A DNA stretch of 64,000 nt, from contig NZ_PIPR01000001.1 in assembly GCF_003987355.1 (NCBI RefSeq), positions 744,001-808,000 of the forward strand. The letters are read 5' to 3'. Each line of letters opens with the position of its first letter. Positions within the stretch are counted from its first letter, which is position 1. Both the position numbers and the translations under genes were made by a program. Positions 47,727 through 57,400 of this stretch are shown one piece after another. The DNA is from Pseudidiomarina aestuarii (lineage in GTDB: Bacteria > Pseudomonadota > Gammaproteobacteria > Enterobacterales > Alteromonadaceae). Under the pieces are notes generated by a model that did not search any database, had not been told where the DNA came from, and saw only the letters and a program-made list of their open reading frames with translations.

Positions 47727-49559
47727 CTAAAGATCTTCGAGTTTATGGATTTTCATTTCCTCAACCAGAATATCGCCTTTGGTAATGCCATGGCTATGAC
47801 AACTAAACATTAGTCCTTTATCGGCAAATTCGCTATTTGCCCGGTACAACAAGGTATCTGCTAAAACTTCAGGCTCGAGAGAATACGCAATTTTTAGTGT
47901 CTCCTGAATGATGTTCGCTGCAAGATAGCCCTGAATTGCCCAGTTATCCGGCTCGGTACCATATGCTTGTTGATAGCTTTCAGCGAACTCTCGAAATTTT
48001 ATATATGCCGTTTCAAAATTCGGACAAGCATAACGTGCAGGTAGACAGTTTTCTTCGCCTTCAAAACAGACGTCTTGAGGTTCAGCGCCCTGCTTCATCG
48101 CGTCATAGGCACGTCGGTATTGGTTCACATCATGCGTTACTAACGCGTAGATATCACCATAGTCAGCGCAATCAGCCGTTGTTTTACATTGGTCTTCTAT
48201 ATCGATTAAGGGGTGCCCACCAAAAATTGGCAGTTTGATATCTAAATCTCTAGCTTGCGCAATAGCTACTCCGACTTCAGGCATAAAGCCCGCGATAAAA
48301 ATGACATCGACCTCGCCAGACTTGATCTTGCTGATTCGTTTCTGCATTTGCTCGAACTTAAGCAGCACCTCATCGGCATCTAGGTCGATCACTTTTCTGG
48401 TGACATGGAGCTCATTAATCAACCTTGCTGACACTGACGAATTGTCTTCATCTTTGATTGACTTTATCTTTTCAATCCACATTTGCAATTCAGCATTCAG
48501 TTGATCGAGTTCTACATATTGCTCTGTTTTCTCGAGCAAAATGAGCTCTTTTTGATTCTTGAGAAACAAGGATTCCAAGTAAGCTGTTGAACTACTTTGC
48601 TTGAGATCCGTTTGCAAATACTGTTGCAGTTTTGTTCTCGGCATGGAATCAAAAAATTTGTTCTCCCCATTTTTCAGTTTTTGTTCTGCGGCGAGGAATT
48701 CAATAATACTGGCATCGTCTCCGCTTGAGGACAACCTGGCTATCTCAAGCATGCGTTCAGCTTGCTGCAATTTGGCTTGCAGTAAAGCAATCTCATCGGT
48801 CAGATTAATTGGACTGATTTTACTTCGTAACGACGATAACAAAGGTCCGAAATTGGTGTGATTTTCCTCAAAAAATGCCTGGGCTGGTACTCTCAGGCCC
48901 AACGCTGAGGCATGTTCTATAAAATAGTTTGAAAATTCGGTGCCATATAAATCTCGCTCATAGATTACATAAGCATTGATATAACCTTCATCATGAATAT
49001 GTTTCGCCAATACTTTCGCATTGGTATCGTCGTTCGCTACATTTCGGAAGATGTAGTTGAAGTCATAATCAGTCAACTTCGCATTCGTAGAACCTGAAGA
49101 AAGCATCATCACTCCTTCAAATTCGTATACTGGCGCAGCAGGAAGCGCAGCAACTGAGCGGTAGTAGCCCAACGCAGCCAACATATTTGGATTACGAACT
49201 ATAGTCTTCGCCTGCTTCACCGCTGCATCTCGACGAATAGGCTCAGCATAGTTTAACAGTCTCAGAACTTTAGTATTGCACGCCTTGTTATCCGCCGGCT
49301 CCAGTTTCTCCTGTTCTGTGCTTTGACAAAGACCCAATCTTTCAGCATTGATGGCTTCAACAACTAATCGAACCGCCTTAACATACCCGGCCTTGTCTTC
49401 GCCCTCGGGCCAAACCACTGCCACATCAAGCTGTTCACTTTGCGCCAGATGGTTTTGTCGGATCTCAATAGCGGAGATAGGTTGTGACTCCAGATAAAAC
49501 CTGTAGGCCACAAACACTAAGTAACCAATCAACACGGCATAAAACAGACGCCACTTCAT
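47727..49559 (-). CDS. Membrane-anchored periplasmic-binding-protein-like protein with coiled-coil insertion
   Basis: This 610-residue protein has an uncleaved-looking N-terminal helix (about residues 5-22) and then a Leu/Ile/Val-type periplasmic binding fold: LDVAVVWPEGEDKAGYVKAV, MLAALGYYRSVAALP, GVMMLSSGSTNAKLT, AYVIYERDLYGTEFS. That fold is interrupted at about residue 248 by a roughly 160-residue Glu/Lys/Leu/Gln-rich, coiled-coil-like insertion. It resumes at about residue 412 with GEVDVIFIAGFMPEVGVAIAQ and LPIFGGHPLI. Four or more cysteines (about 78, 94, 458, 464) could form disulfides. No transport permease genes of that family are nearby. A sensor or receptor role for the peptide or its amino acids is inferred. 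Confidence 0.75.
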   Translation of the reverse strand: MKWRLFYAVLIGYLVFVAYRFYLESQPISAIEIRQNHLAQSEQLDVAVVWPEGEDKAGYVKAVRLVVEAINAERLGLCQSTEQEKLEPADNKACNTKVLRLLNYAEPIRRDAAVKQAKTIVRNPNMLAALGYYRSVAALPAAPVYEFEGVMMLSSGSTNAKLTDYDFNYIFRNVANDDTNAKVLAKHIHDEGYINAYVIYERDLYGTEFSNYFIEHASALGLRVPAQAFFEENHTNFGPLLSSLRSKISPINLTDEIALLQAKLQQAERMLEIARLSSSGDDASIIEFLAAEQKLKNGENKFFDSMPRTKLQQYLQTDLKQSSSTAYLESLFLKNQKELILLEKTEQYVELDQLNAELQMWIEKIKSIKDEDNSSVSARLINELHVTRKVIDLDADEVLLKFEQMQKRISKIKSGEVDVIFIAGFMPEVGVAIAQARDLDIKLPIFGGHPLIDIEDQCKTTADCADYGDIYALVTHDVNQYRRAYDAMKQGAEPQDVCFEGEENCLPARYACPNFETAYIKFREFAESYQQAYGTEPDNWAIQGYLAANIIQETLKIAYSLEPEVLADTLLYRANSEFADKGLMFSCHSHGITKGDILVEEMKIHKLEDL

Positions 49560-49605
49560 CTAAACGCTCCCACGACAGGATCAAGAATGACACGCAACTG
49601 CTTTA

Positions 49606-50562
49606 TCATGGTTGATTCGCCTTTTGGGCAGAATCATTTCCCTGAGAGCTTTCAGACGACTCGTCAGCAGCTTCCTCCGACGATTTCCGGAAACTCTCAT
49701 TTTCGGCATTGAGAATAATAGGTAATGAGTTTCTGTCTGGTCCTATTAAAATAACTTTAGAGTTATCTGATTTAGCAATATCTTTGGTTGCTTCAATACC
49801 CTTCCACAACAAGACGTCACTACTCAAACTTGAATTGACTATCGTGTTGTATCGGCTGATACCCTCAGCTTCTACTCGTTTGCGCTCTGCTTCTTTTTCT
49901 TCTCGGTCGATTCTGAAATCGTAGGCAAATACTAATTGTTGTTGTGATAGTTTCTCTTGAATGGCCTGATCAACTTGCTCTGGCAACTGAATATCTGTGA
50001 TCATCACTTCATCCACAGTAACGAATTTTCTTGCGACTCGACCAATTGCTTCGTTGACAGCTTCCTGGAAGGTCGACTTGGTAGCAAGCGTAGCGTAGAT
50101 ATTGGTAAGATCATCATCAACCGCATAAGAACGCACGGTCGCCTCTATTTCTGGCAATACAACAATTTTAAAATAATCCTGACCAACAAATTTATGTAAC
50201 ACTCCGACCATATCGCGGTCCGGATGAAAACGTATGGCCATTTTAATTGTCAGCTTTAAACCTTCTTTGGTGAGCACATCTAAACTATGCAATTCATTTT
50301 GTACCCGTAAATTGTAGATTGCCATGATGTCCCAAGGATAAATTAAATGCAGCCCCTCACCATAGATTTCATCGACCACGGTACCACCGGCAAATCGCTT
50401 ATAGAGCACTCCGCCTTCACCTGCTTGGATAGTAATAAAAATACGGTTCCACAATAAGACTAATAAAAATAGCAGTATGAAGCAGGTGATAATAATATTC
50501 GGTAAATAGTCGTCTATTTTCGCGCTGACACGGTTGAAAAAGCGTTTTATCTTGAGTCTCAT
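49606..50562 (-). CDS. SPFH/prohibitin-family membrane protein
   Basis: This 318-residue protein has a basic N-terminus, one membrane helix (about residues 22-43), an SPFH/prohibitin domain (about 45-215: GGVLYKRFAGGTVVDEIYGEGLHLIYPWDIMAIYN in parts, VTVDEVMITDIQLPEQVDQAI), then a charged helix and a Ser/Glu/Asn-rich tail. Family members such as HflK/HflC and prohibitins assemble into large ring or cage oligomers around other membrane proteins. The start overlaps the stop of the ABC exporter gene by 4 bp (ATGA), so the two proteins are made together. Association with the exporter is inferred. Confidence 0.85.
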   Translation of the reverse strand: MRLKIKRFFNRVSAKIDDYLPNIIITCFILLFLLVLLWNRIFITIQAGEGGVLYKRFAGGTVVDEIYGEGLHLIYPWDIMAIYNLRVQNELHSLDVLTKEGLKLTIKMAIRFHPDRDMVGVLHKFVGQDYFKIVVLPEIEATVRSYAVDDDLTNIYATLATKSTFQEAVNEAIGRVARKFVTVDEVMITDIQLPEQVDQAIQEKLSQQQLVFAYDFRIDREEKEAERKRVEAEGISRYNTIVNSSLSSDVLLWKGIEATKDIAKSDNSKVILIGPDRNSLPIILNAENESFRKSSEEAADESSESSQGNDSAQKANQP

Positions 50563-52193
50563 TCGTGGTCCTGCCTTGTTATGCTGGCAATTTTTCCATA
50601 TTCAAGCTTGATTAATGTATCTGCCATATCAAAGTATCTGTCATCATGACTGACCAGAATAATCGTCTTATTTTGTTTTTTCAGTTCAGGCAGTATCACA
50701 CGGTAATACTCCTCCCTGAATTCAGGATCTTGATCTGCGGCTACTTCATCGAACACCATGATAGGTTTGTCTTCGAGCAGGGATACGATCAAAGCAATCC
50801 GTTTACGTTGTCCTGTTGATAAATCTAGGTTGCTAAATCGTCCATCTTTAAAGTAGGTCTTGTCTTCAATTTTCATTCGCGCAATCAAGTCATTGATGCT
50901 TTTCTCGTCGTAATTTTTCAGACCATACAACTTTTCAAACAAGTGAAAATCAGTTAACACGATGGAAAACAGGTTCCGGAAATCATCATAGCTATCGTTC
51001 TGCAGTACACGATCATCAATATGAATAGAGCCCGAGGACGCGGAATACAAACCGCAAATATTCTTCAGCAATGTAGTTTTCCCACTGCCATTACCGCCGA
51101 CCAAAAAGATAATTTCACCTCGTTTTAGAGTCAGGTCAACCGGTCCTATACTGAACATCTTATTTTTAGTTTCATCGAGATAGTTATAGGTCAAATCACT
51201 TAAGCGGATACTAGAGAAATCATTAAAGTGGCCAGGTCGGTTCAGCTGTTCACACTCCATTGCTTGATTTATTCTGCTCTCCATTTTGTCCAGATTACCC
51301 AAAGCGATATCGGCTTTCATCACAAGCGGCATCGCCTCCACTAACAAACCTATAGCACCAGACATAAACAACACCACGGCCGTGATAGACATCAGCACGC
51401 TTGGTTCTGCTTCATCCAACTGGGGTAATAAAAATACGACGCAAGCCATTAGGACGTAAAACAAACATTGAATAAAGGTGGTATTGGTCACCACCTTTTT
51501 TTCTGAACGCAATTTGAGTGCAACTGACTCATGGAGATTAGCAGTGAACTCGTTTAGATAAATATCGTTACTTCGTTCTCTTGAGATTTTTAACTCTTTA
51601 AACCCATCGAGAAAGTGATTCAAAGCATTATAAAATTCGGCATCTTTGGCCTGATATTCATGGTAAAGCTCGACCACCTGACGTTGTGCTTTCTTGTAGG
51701 TAAAAATACCTATCGTCAGGACCACCGCACACATCCAAAATGCAATGGTTGACAACCAAGCGATATAACCGAAACAAAAAATGAGCATCACACCAGCAGT
51801 GCTGACATGGACTAAAATACGGGAGGATTCATAGATAATTTGAGAGTTATCAAGCAAGTTACTGATCACACTCATTTTACCAATTTTTTCATACTGGCTT
51901 AGAGAGCTTTTTCTGAGTTTGTCTATGATCGCAAGATGTCGTTCTGAGATTGCAGACTGCACACTAGCCTGAGTGTTATATTCAGAAAAACGCCTTGCAT
52001 ACATGAATCCTGAAATACACAGGGCAAAAAACAGCAAGTTTACGAAGTTGATCTCATTAAAATCTTTTGCAACATCATTAATCACCAGCATCACCATACC
52101 GTTGGTGATGCCCGCGAAAATGACAGCTGCAAGAACTTTATTTCTTTTACTGCCCAGTTTATCCAGGATAAAACTAATCAGATTAAACTTCAT
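50559..52193 (-). CDS. Cyclic peptide export ABC transporter (PvdE/SyrD type)
   Basis: This 544-residue half-transporter joins an N-terminal six-helix membrane domain (about 1-320) to an ATPase domain. It has Walker A VGGNGSGKTTLLK near residue 365, signature LSTGQRKRIALIVSLLEDKP near 458 and Walker B IMVFDEVAADQDPEFREEYY near 480. The DExAADQDPxFR segment is the mark of the cyclic-peptide exporter family (PvdE, SyrD) that moves nonribosomal peptides across the inner membrane. It is probably a homodimer. It overlaps the SPFH gene and lies 50 bp after the outer-membrane protein gene. Confidence 0.93.
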   Translation of the reverse strand: MKFNLISFILDKLGSKRNKVLAAVIFAGITNGMVMLVINDVAKDFNEINFVNLLFFALCISGFMYARRFSEYNTQASVQSAISERHLAIIDKLRKSSLSQYEKIGKMSVISNLLDNSQIIYESSRILVHVSTAGVMLIFCFGYIAWLSTIAFWMCAVVLTIGIFTYKKAQRQVVELYHEYQAKDAEFYNALNHFLDGFKELKISRERSNDIYLNEFTANLHESVALKLRSEKKVVTNTTFIQCLFYVLMACVVFLLPQLDEAEPSVLMSITAVVLFMSGAIGLLVEAMPLVMKADIALGNLDKMESRINQAMECEQLNRPGHFNDFSSIRLSDLTYNYLDETKNKMFSIGPVDLTLKRGEIIFLVGGNGSGKTTLLKNICGLYSASSGSIHIDDRVLQNDSYDDFRNLFSIVLTDFHLFEKLYGLKNYDEKSINDLIARMKIEDKTYFKDGRFSNLDLSTGQRKRIALIVSLLEDKPIMVFDEVAADQDPEFREEYYRVILPELKKQNKTIILVSHDDRYFDMADTLIKLEYGKIASITRQDHE

Positions 52194-52243
52194 GTTTGTA
52201 TGATATCCCTAGATCTCTTTTATCCATAGTCGATACTTCAATA

Positions 52244-53320
52244 TTAGAAGCGTACTCTGACACTTATACTGTTGCTTCTATCTGTTCCTTCAACACCGAC
52301 CCAGGGTGTATTGTCCTTCTCGAAACTGTAGTTATAGAGCAACGACATATGAGCGTTGATCTGATACTGAAGACCGAGGGTAAAGCCCAACTTTGATTTA
52401 TTGCTATTACCGATGATGCAATACTCTGAACCAGACACTGGCGGCTCTACGCACATAGGATTGACTGTGTTACCTGCGGTCATTGAAGGTCCAGGTTCAG
52501 GCAGTGACTCCAAGCTATGTAACCAAGTAAAACTCTGGTTTATGCTGATGGTTTTCGTGAGATGCCAAGATAACTGTTCTACAAAGTAAGCCACCGAATA
52601 ATCCAGTGAACCGATACCAACAGCATCTTGGTTGATAAATTCGTCATGCTGTTCGCCCACCGCGAGCATCGAACTCAAGTTTACTCGATCAGTAGCAATG
52701 ATGTGCATACCGGCACCTGCATATAAAACTTGCTGGCGATCTAAGGATCGCGTTGTGTCTTGCTCGATGATGTAACCACCTTGGGCAAACCAAGATTCGT
52801 TAAAATCGTAACGACCACCGTAGTTAAAGGCGTAATGTTTTTTGTCGAGAGCTTGAATACCAGACTGCTTGACGTCATCTTTTTCATAAATAAGTGTCAA
52901 GAAATTAGTCCAGGCATCGACGCGGGAAAAGTAGTCCAGCTCGATATGAAACTCTTCACCTTCAATATTGCCGCTCATTTCTGCTAAATCAGCAGTTACT
53001 TGCAATGCATGTTGCCACTGATCATTTAGTCCTTGTTCATAAGCGCTGTCATACCACCATTGACCCGAAGGATGAGTGGGTTTTGGTGCTGCATCGGCTG
53101 GGTGTTGAGCTACTCCAGAACTATTCTTATTCGAATCGGCAGCTTGGCAGGAGGTGTTTTGCGGGTCTTTGCGACACAATTCCACAGCCATTAACTGGCG
53201 GTATAACTCTGGATTTGTTGATTTCAGATAATCGATATCGATCGTCTGAGCTAGTAAAGATGAGCTAAAAACGGCACTGCTCGTAAGTATTACTGCACAT
53301 AAAAAATGTAGTTTTGCCAT
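52244..53320 (-). CDS. Outer-membrane beta-barrel protein
   Basis: This 358-residue protein has a signal peptide (MAKLHFLCAVILTSSAVFSS, cleavage near LLAQ) and a short N-terminal globular part. The rest consists of alternating beta segments (YGGRYDFNESWFAQGGYIIE, QVLYAGAGMHIIATDRVN, LGFTLGLQYQINAHMSLLYN) and it ends in the aromatic VRVRF typical of barrel proteins. It resembles DUF481/YdiY-type salt-induced porin-like proteins. ATG 53320 is chosen; a TTG at 53335 is an alternative. A role in outer-membrane passage or in self-protection against the peptide is possible (inference). Confidence 0.75.
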   Translation of the reverse strand: MAKLHFLCAVILTSSAVFSSSLLAQTIDIDYLKSTNPELYRQLMAVELCRKDPQNTSCQAADSNKNSSGVAQHPADAAPKPTHPSGQWWYDSAYEQGLNDQWQHALQVTADLAEMSGNIEGEEFHIELDYFSRVDAWTNFLTLIYEKDDVKQSGIQALDKKHYAFNYGGRYDFNESWFAQGGYIIEQDTTRSLDRQQVLYAGAGMHIIATDRVNLSSMLAVGEQHDEFINQDAVGIGSLDYSVAYFVEQLSWHLTKTISINQSFTWLHSLESLPEPGPSMTAGNTVNPMCVEPPVSGSEYCIIGNSNKSKLGFTLGLQYQINAHMSLLYNYSFEKDNTPWVGVEGTDRSNSISVRVRF

Positions 53321-53429
53321 ATTGTGTGTCCACAATGCAGATTGATGCGATTAACAATGAACACAACAGAGTAATCAGATGCGGGACGCACTAGCAACTG
53401 GTTCTATTGACTCATTCTGTATAAATCAG

Positions 53430-53471
53430 ACAAAGCTTGTGGCCAACATTCACTGGTCCACGAAGCTTTGT
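53430..53471 (-). terminator. Hairpin between the DUF697 and barrel genes
   Basis: ACAAAGCTT-GTGGCCA (53430-53445) and TGGTCCAC-GAAGCTTTGT (53454-53471) form a long stem with one mismatch and one bulge and an 8-nt loop. The T-run is weak, so it could be a partial terminator or an mRNA-processing hairpin. Confidence 0.55.
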
Positions 53472-53496
53472 TTGATTGCTAAGCGAGATTTAAAAG

Positions 53497-54054
53497 CTAC
53501 TTTTCCGCTTTTTTAGCCTCAGCAGTGACTTTCCTTCCGACATCAAACTGCTCTTTAAAATACGCTTTTACTTTTGCAGGGTCTAAATCCAGAAAAGTCC
53601 CACCCGACGCAAAATGCTGATTAAAAACTCGGCCGATAGCATACGTTGTAGCACCACCGAGAATCGACATAGTAACAGCGCCAGTAGTTTGACCAATCAA
53701 CGGAATTGCTTTGATAAAACTAGCCACAGGTTGCGCAATGGCGACAGGTAAGAACCCGCTAACCAAGGAACCAATGATAGCCTTGCCGCGTTCTTCCGAG
53801 AATTCCACCTCATAAGTCTTAGACAGCTCGTTCAGCATCTTTAATTGAATCGCTGTTAAACCAATAAAGTCTACCCAAGGAATAGGAATTAAACCTACAC
53901 CAGCTGCCGCATAACTGTGTTTGCGGATAAGCTCTTCGGCTTGCGCTGATTTATCAACGTTCGAATGATCAGCCTGTGTTTTATTATCAGCCTCAGTTTC
54001 GGCTTGACCCGAGGTACTGCTCGCATTTGATGTGGATGTTTTTGCAGTTGCCAT
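53497..54054 (-). CDS. DUF697 family protein
   Basis: This 185-residue protein has a low-complexity, Ser/Thr/Ala-rich N-terminus (1-40), then a DUF697 (YcjF-related) region: AEELIRKHSYAAAGVGLIPI, PWVDFIGLTAIQLKMLNELS, and hydrophobic helices SLVSGFLPVAIAQPVASFI and GAVTMSILGGATTYAIGRVF. A Lys-rich tail follows. DUF697 proteins associate with membranes and sometimes with GTPases; function unknown. The ATG follows AAGGA. It is the first gene of the leftward cluster and is followed by a hairpin. Confidence 0.8.
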   Translation of the reverse strand: MATAKTSTSNASSTSGQAETEADNKTQADHSNVDKSAQAEELIRKHSYAAAGVGLIPIPWVDFIGLTAIQLKMLNELSKTYEVEFSEERGKAIIGSLVSGFLPVAIAQPVASFIKAIPLIGQTTGAVTMSILGGATTYAIGRVFNQHFASGGTFLDLDPAKVKAYFKEQFDVGRKVTAEAKKAEK

Positions 54055-54465
54055 CTTGATTTTCCTTGTAGTCGTACGCTAGTACACTTAATCGAAACCA
54101 CGTTCTATTAACTTTATGCTAAGGGAATCTCTTAGGTGTCTAACAAATAAACTATTTTTTATTTTTTGTAAACTTGCGAGAACGTTTTCAGCGATGCGTC
54201 ATATTAATTTGTTTCTTTTATGTTTTATTCTTGATCAGTAGTAGCAATCTGTTCATAAAAATTGCGAATAATGAAAAATATTTTTCTATCTCTACTTTGT
54301 GCCACAAACAAAAAATGTTAGCTTTTGTGATAGTCAGAATAAACTTAATAATCATCAAAATAAAAGTCAGCATTTAGCTAAACAAATATAATAAAAAAGC
54401 TTTTTTATCCCTGACAACAATAGCATGGGTCACTTGTTCAAGTTCGATTAACGGGAAGACATCAC
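54055..54465. promoter_or_regulatory. AT-rich divergent control region of the NRPS cluster
   Basis: 411 bp between the leftward operon and the NRPS gene, with no convincing gene. It is strikingly AT-rich from 54140 to 54410, including AAAAAAGCTTTTTT at 54394-54407. It must hold promoters for both directions; only weak candidates are seen (TTGTGA at 54325 with ATAATC at 54348). GGGAAG at 54453-54458 is the ribosome site of the NRPS ATG. H-NS binding is plausible given the base composition. Confidence 0.7.
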
Positions 54466-57400
54466 ATGGCTTTGACCATTAGTAACGAGGAATTGCTTTT
54501 TCAGTGGTTTGTTAACCCAGTTGAACAGCGCAATAACGCGTCACTTGTTTTTGAAATTGCCGGTCCACTGAATGTAGAGCAGTTTTTACAAGCCTGCTAC
54601 CACTATTTACAACAAAATATTAATGACCGTCTTAGTATCGACTACGCTTATCGCACGGAACACTCAGAAATCACAGCAGAAAGCTACGTTCAGTTGCTTG
54701 CATTCGACGACCACAATTTATGTATTTACGATTTCATTAAACAATTGGTAAACCGCCCTTACGATCTGTCTTCAGCAGCTCAACCGCATTTGTTCCTGAT
54801 TCAATATTCAGCTTCCCATTACTATTTTGTCATCAATACCTTTCATCTGGAAATCAATAACGGCCTGGCCGAACAGTTGATACGACAGATATGGAGTTAC
54901 AGTACAGATGAAGAGTATGTAGTCAGTTCAGAGCAGCCTGCGGAGTCTTTACCTGCAGAGGTCTACACTGATAATCATCAAGTTGAATCCGCTCGCTCTT
55001 ACTGGCGTGAGCAGCTCAGCGGTATGGATCTGTTTACGCCGCTGCCGGTCAAACATGTCGCCACCGCACGTTACCATTCACATACGTTTTTATGGGATTC
55101 TGAGCGTGTCACCCTAGTCAATAAAATAGCCGAACAACTGCAACTGGATAGTTATCAGTTGCTGGCAGCCGCCTACTCCACCAGTTTGGCTCTATTAATT
55201 GGACAGTCCAAGCTGGTGTTGTCGGCACGCAAGCTAAACCTTGGTGATGGCCCATCACATTTAAGTGCTTTGCCCTTGTGCTGTGACATGCGCATTGGCT
55301 CAATGTCGCAGTTGGTCCAATCGTTAGCCAGTCAATACCGTAACGCCCAACACCACAGCGCTTTAAGCTTTTACGACATTATTCATGATCAACAGCAGTT
55401 AACCGGTACCAACCGATGTTTAAATCTTGATTTTGCTGAAGCGCCATTGCTGGAAGTAGAGTTAGGTGCTGACGACCTAGACATCACTCCGTTACCCATG
55501 CCTTGGAATACAGCGGATGACTATGATGTCTCATTGCAGTTTGACCGTAACGATAATCAAGAATGGTTGTTCAGATTAACCTTTAACAATCAGCATTTGT
55601 CAGATGCAGAGGCACTCTGGCTACAACAAAATATGGCTCGTTATCTGGATGCTTTGCAACTTCAACTGCAAGACAGTGTTCCAACTTCTTCACTCTGTAT
55701 CCATCAGATGTTTCAGCACACCGCCTCCTTATATCCTGACACAACTGCTTTGGTAGACAGTGACAAACTAATCAGTTATCAACAGCTTGACGAAATTACT
55801 GATCAATTAGCGAAGCTGATTCGTCAGCATTATTTCAATACCTACAAAAGCTCTATGCCGCAGGAAACGCCCGTGGCTATTATGCTCGAGCGGAGCTGGT
55901 ACGGAGTTGTTGCGATGCTTGCCGTACTGAAAAGTGGTGGCTGCTATGTCCCAGTAGATCCCGACTTCCCAGAGCCACGGATTGACTACATACTCAAGGA
56001 TTGCCAAGCACCCATACTGATCAGTCAATACAGCGTGCAGCACAAGTGCTCAGCCAGTACAGCGAGTTTGTTGTGCATCGAGGACTTGTTGCAGCAAACA
56101 CCGACCCATCAAGATGAAGTGGACGCCCTGCCACAATCAGCGACAAGTTTGGCTTATATTCTCTATACCTCTGGCACCACAGGAGAGCCGAAAGGGGTAA
56201 TGATTGAGCATCGTAGTGCGCTGAATACCATTCATGCTCTAAAACACCTCTACGGCGTGCCAGGCTATCGAATTGCTGCTTTTACCAATTTTGTATTTGA
56301 TGTTTCGGTGTCCGAAATCTTTGCGACTTTGATCTATGGTAACGAGTTGCATTTGCTGCAAAACGACATACGCCAAGACGCCCATAATTTGTCGCTTTAT
56401 CTGAACCAAAATCGAATCAATCTGGTTTACTTGCCCCCTGCTATATTGGCAATAGTTCCCAGAATCAACTACCCAGCACTACATTCCATTATTTTCGCGG
56501 GCGAACCTTGTGATCAAACCGTCGGACGCTATTTCGCTGAACGTTTTGCCTTGTACAACTACTATGGTCCAACTGAAGCCAGCATTTATGTTACTGGCAA
56601 ACGAGTCGACTCGGTCGATGTCAACGACATTGGCTACGCCTTACCCAATATGCGCTCTTACGTTCTTGATGAAGCGATGCAAGCAGTTCCTGACGAAGAA
56701 ATCGGAGAATTGTACGTATCTGGCATAGGTCTAGCCCGTGGCTATTTGAACAAAGCAGAGCAAACAGCAGCTCGTTTTATTGCTAATCCTTTTGCTACTG
56801 CTGCTGAGCATCAGCAAGGATTTGACCGACTCTACAAGACCGGTGACCTGGTGAAGCATACTGCGCAAGGTAGTCTGAAGTATTTAGGCCGCAACGATTT
56901 TCAGGTCAAAATCCATGGCTTTAGGGTGGAGCTTGGTGAGATAGAAGCCGCATTATCCACTATCGAAGAAATTGGTCAGTCTTTAGTGCTGGTTAAAGAA
57001 CGTAATGAATTAAAGCGTTTAGTCGCTTATTACCAGGCGCTCGCCCCAATTGATGAGAAACGTTTAAGAGTACAACTGGCTGAACGCCTGCCGAGCTACA
57101 TGCTGCCCCATTATTTTGTTGGTTTGCAGTCTTTCCCGTTAACCACCAACGGCAAAATAGACAGACAACGATTGCCCGAGCCTGAATGGCTGCAGCAGGT
57201 CGGAGCTGTGCCAAAAAATCAGCGTGAACAGCTGATTTTGACCTTGTGGCAGCAAGTTCTGGGATCAGATCAGTTTGGTGTCACCGATGATTTTTTCCAA
57301 ATTGGCGGTGACTCGCTTGCGGCTATGCGGGTGGCTTTGTTATTGCAACAACAGCAACTGGATTGCAGCACTAAGCTACTGTATCAGCACAACACGGTGC

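Noticed and set aside
54174-54377. 67-codon frame in the NRPS control region
   Set aside because: Composition simply follows the AT-rich DNA (Ile, Phe, Lys-rich), there is no ribosome site, and it lies in the divergent control region.
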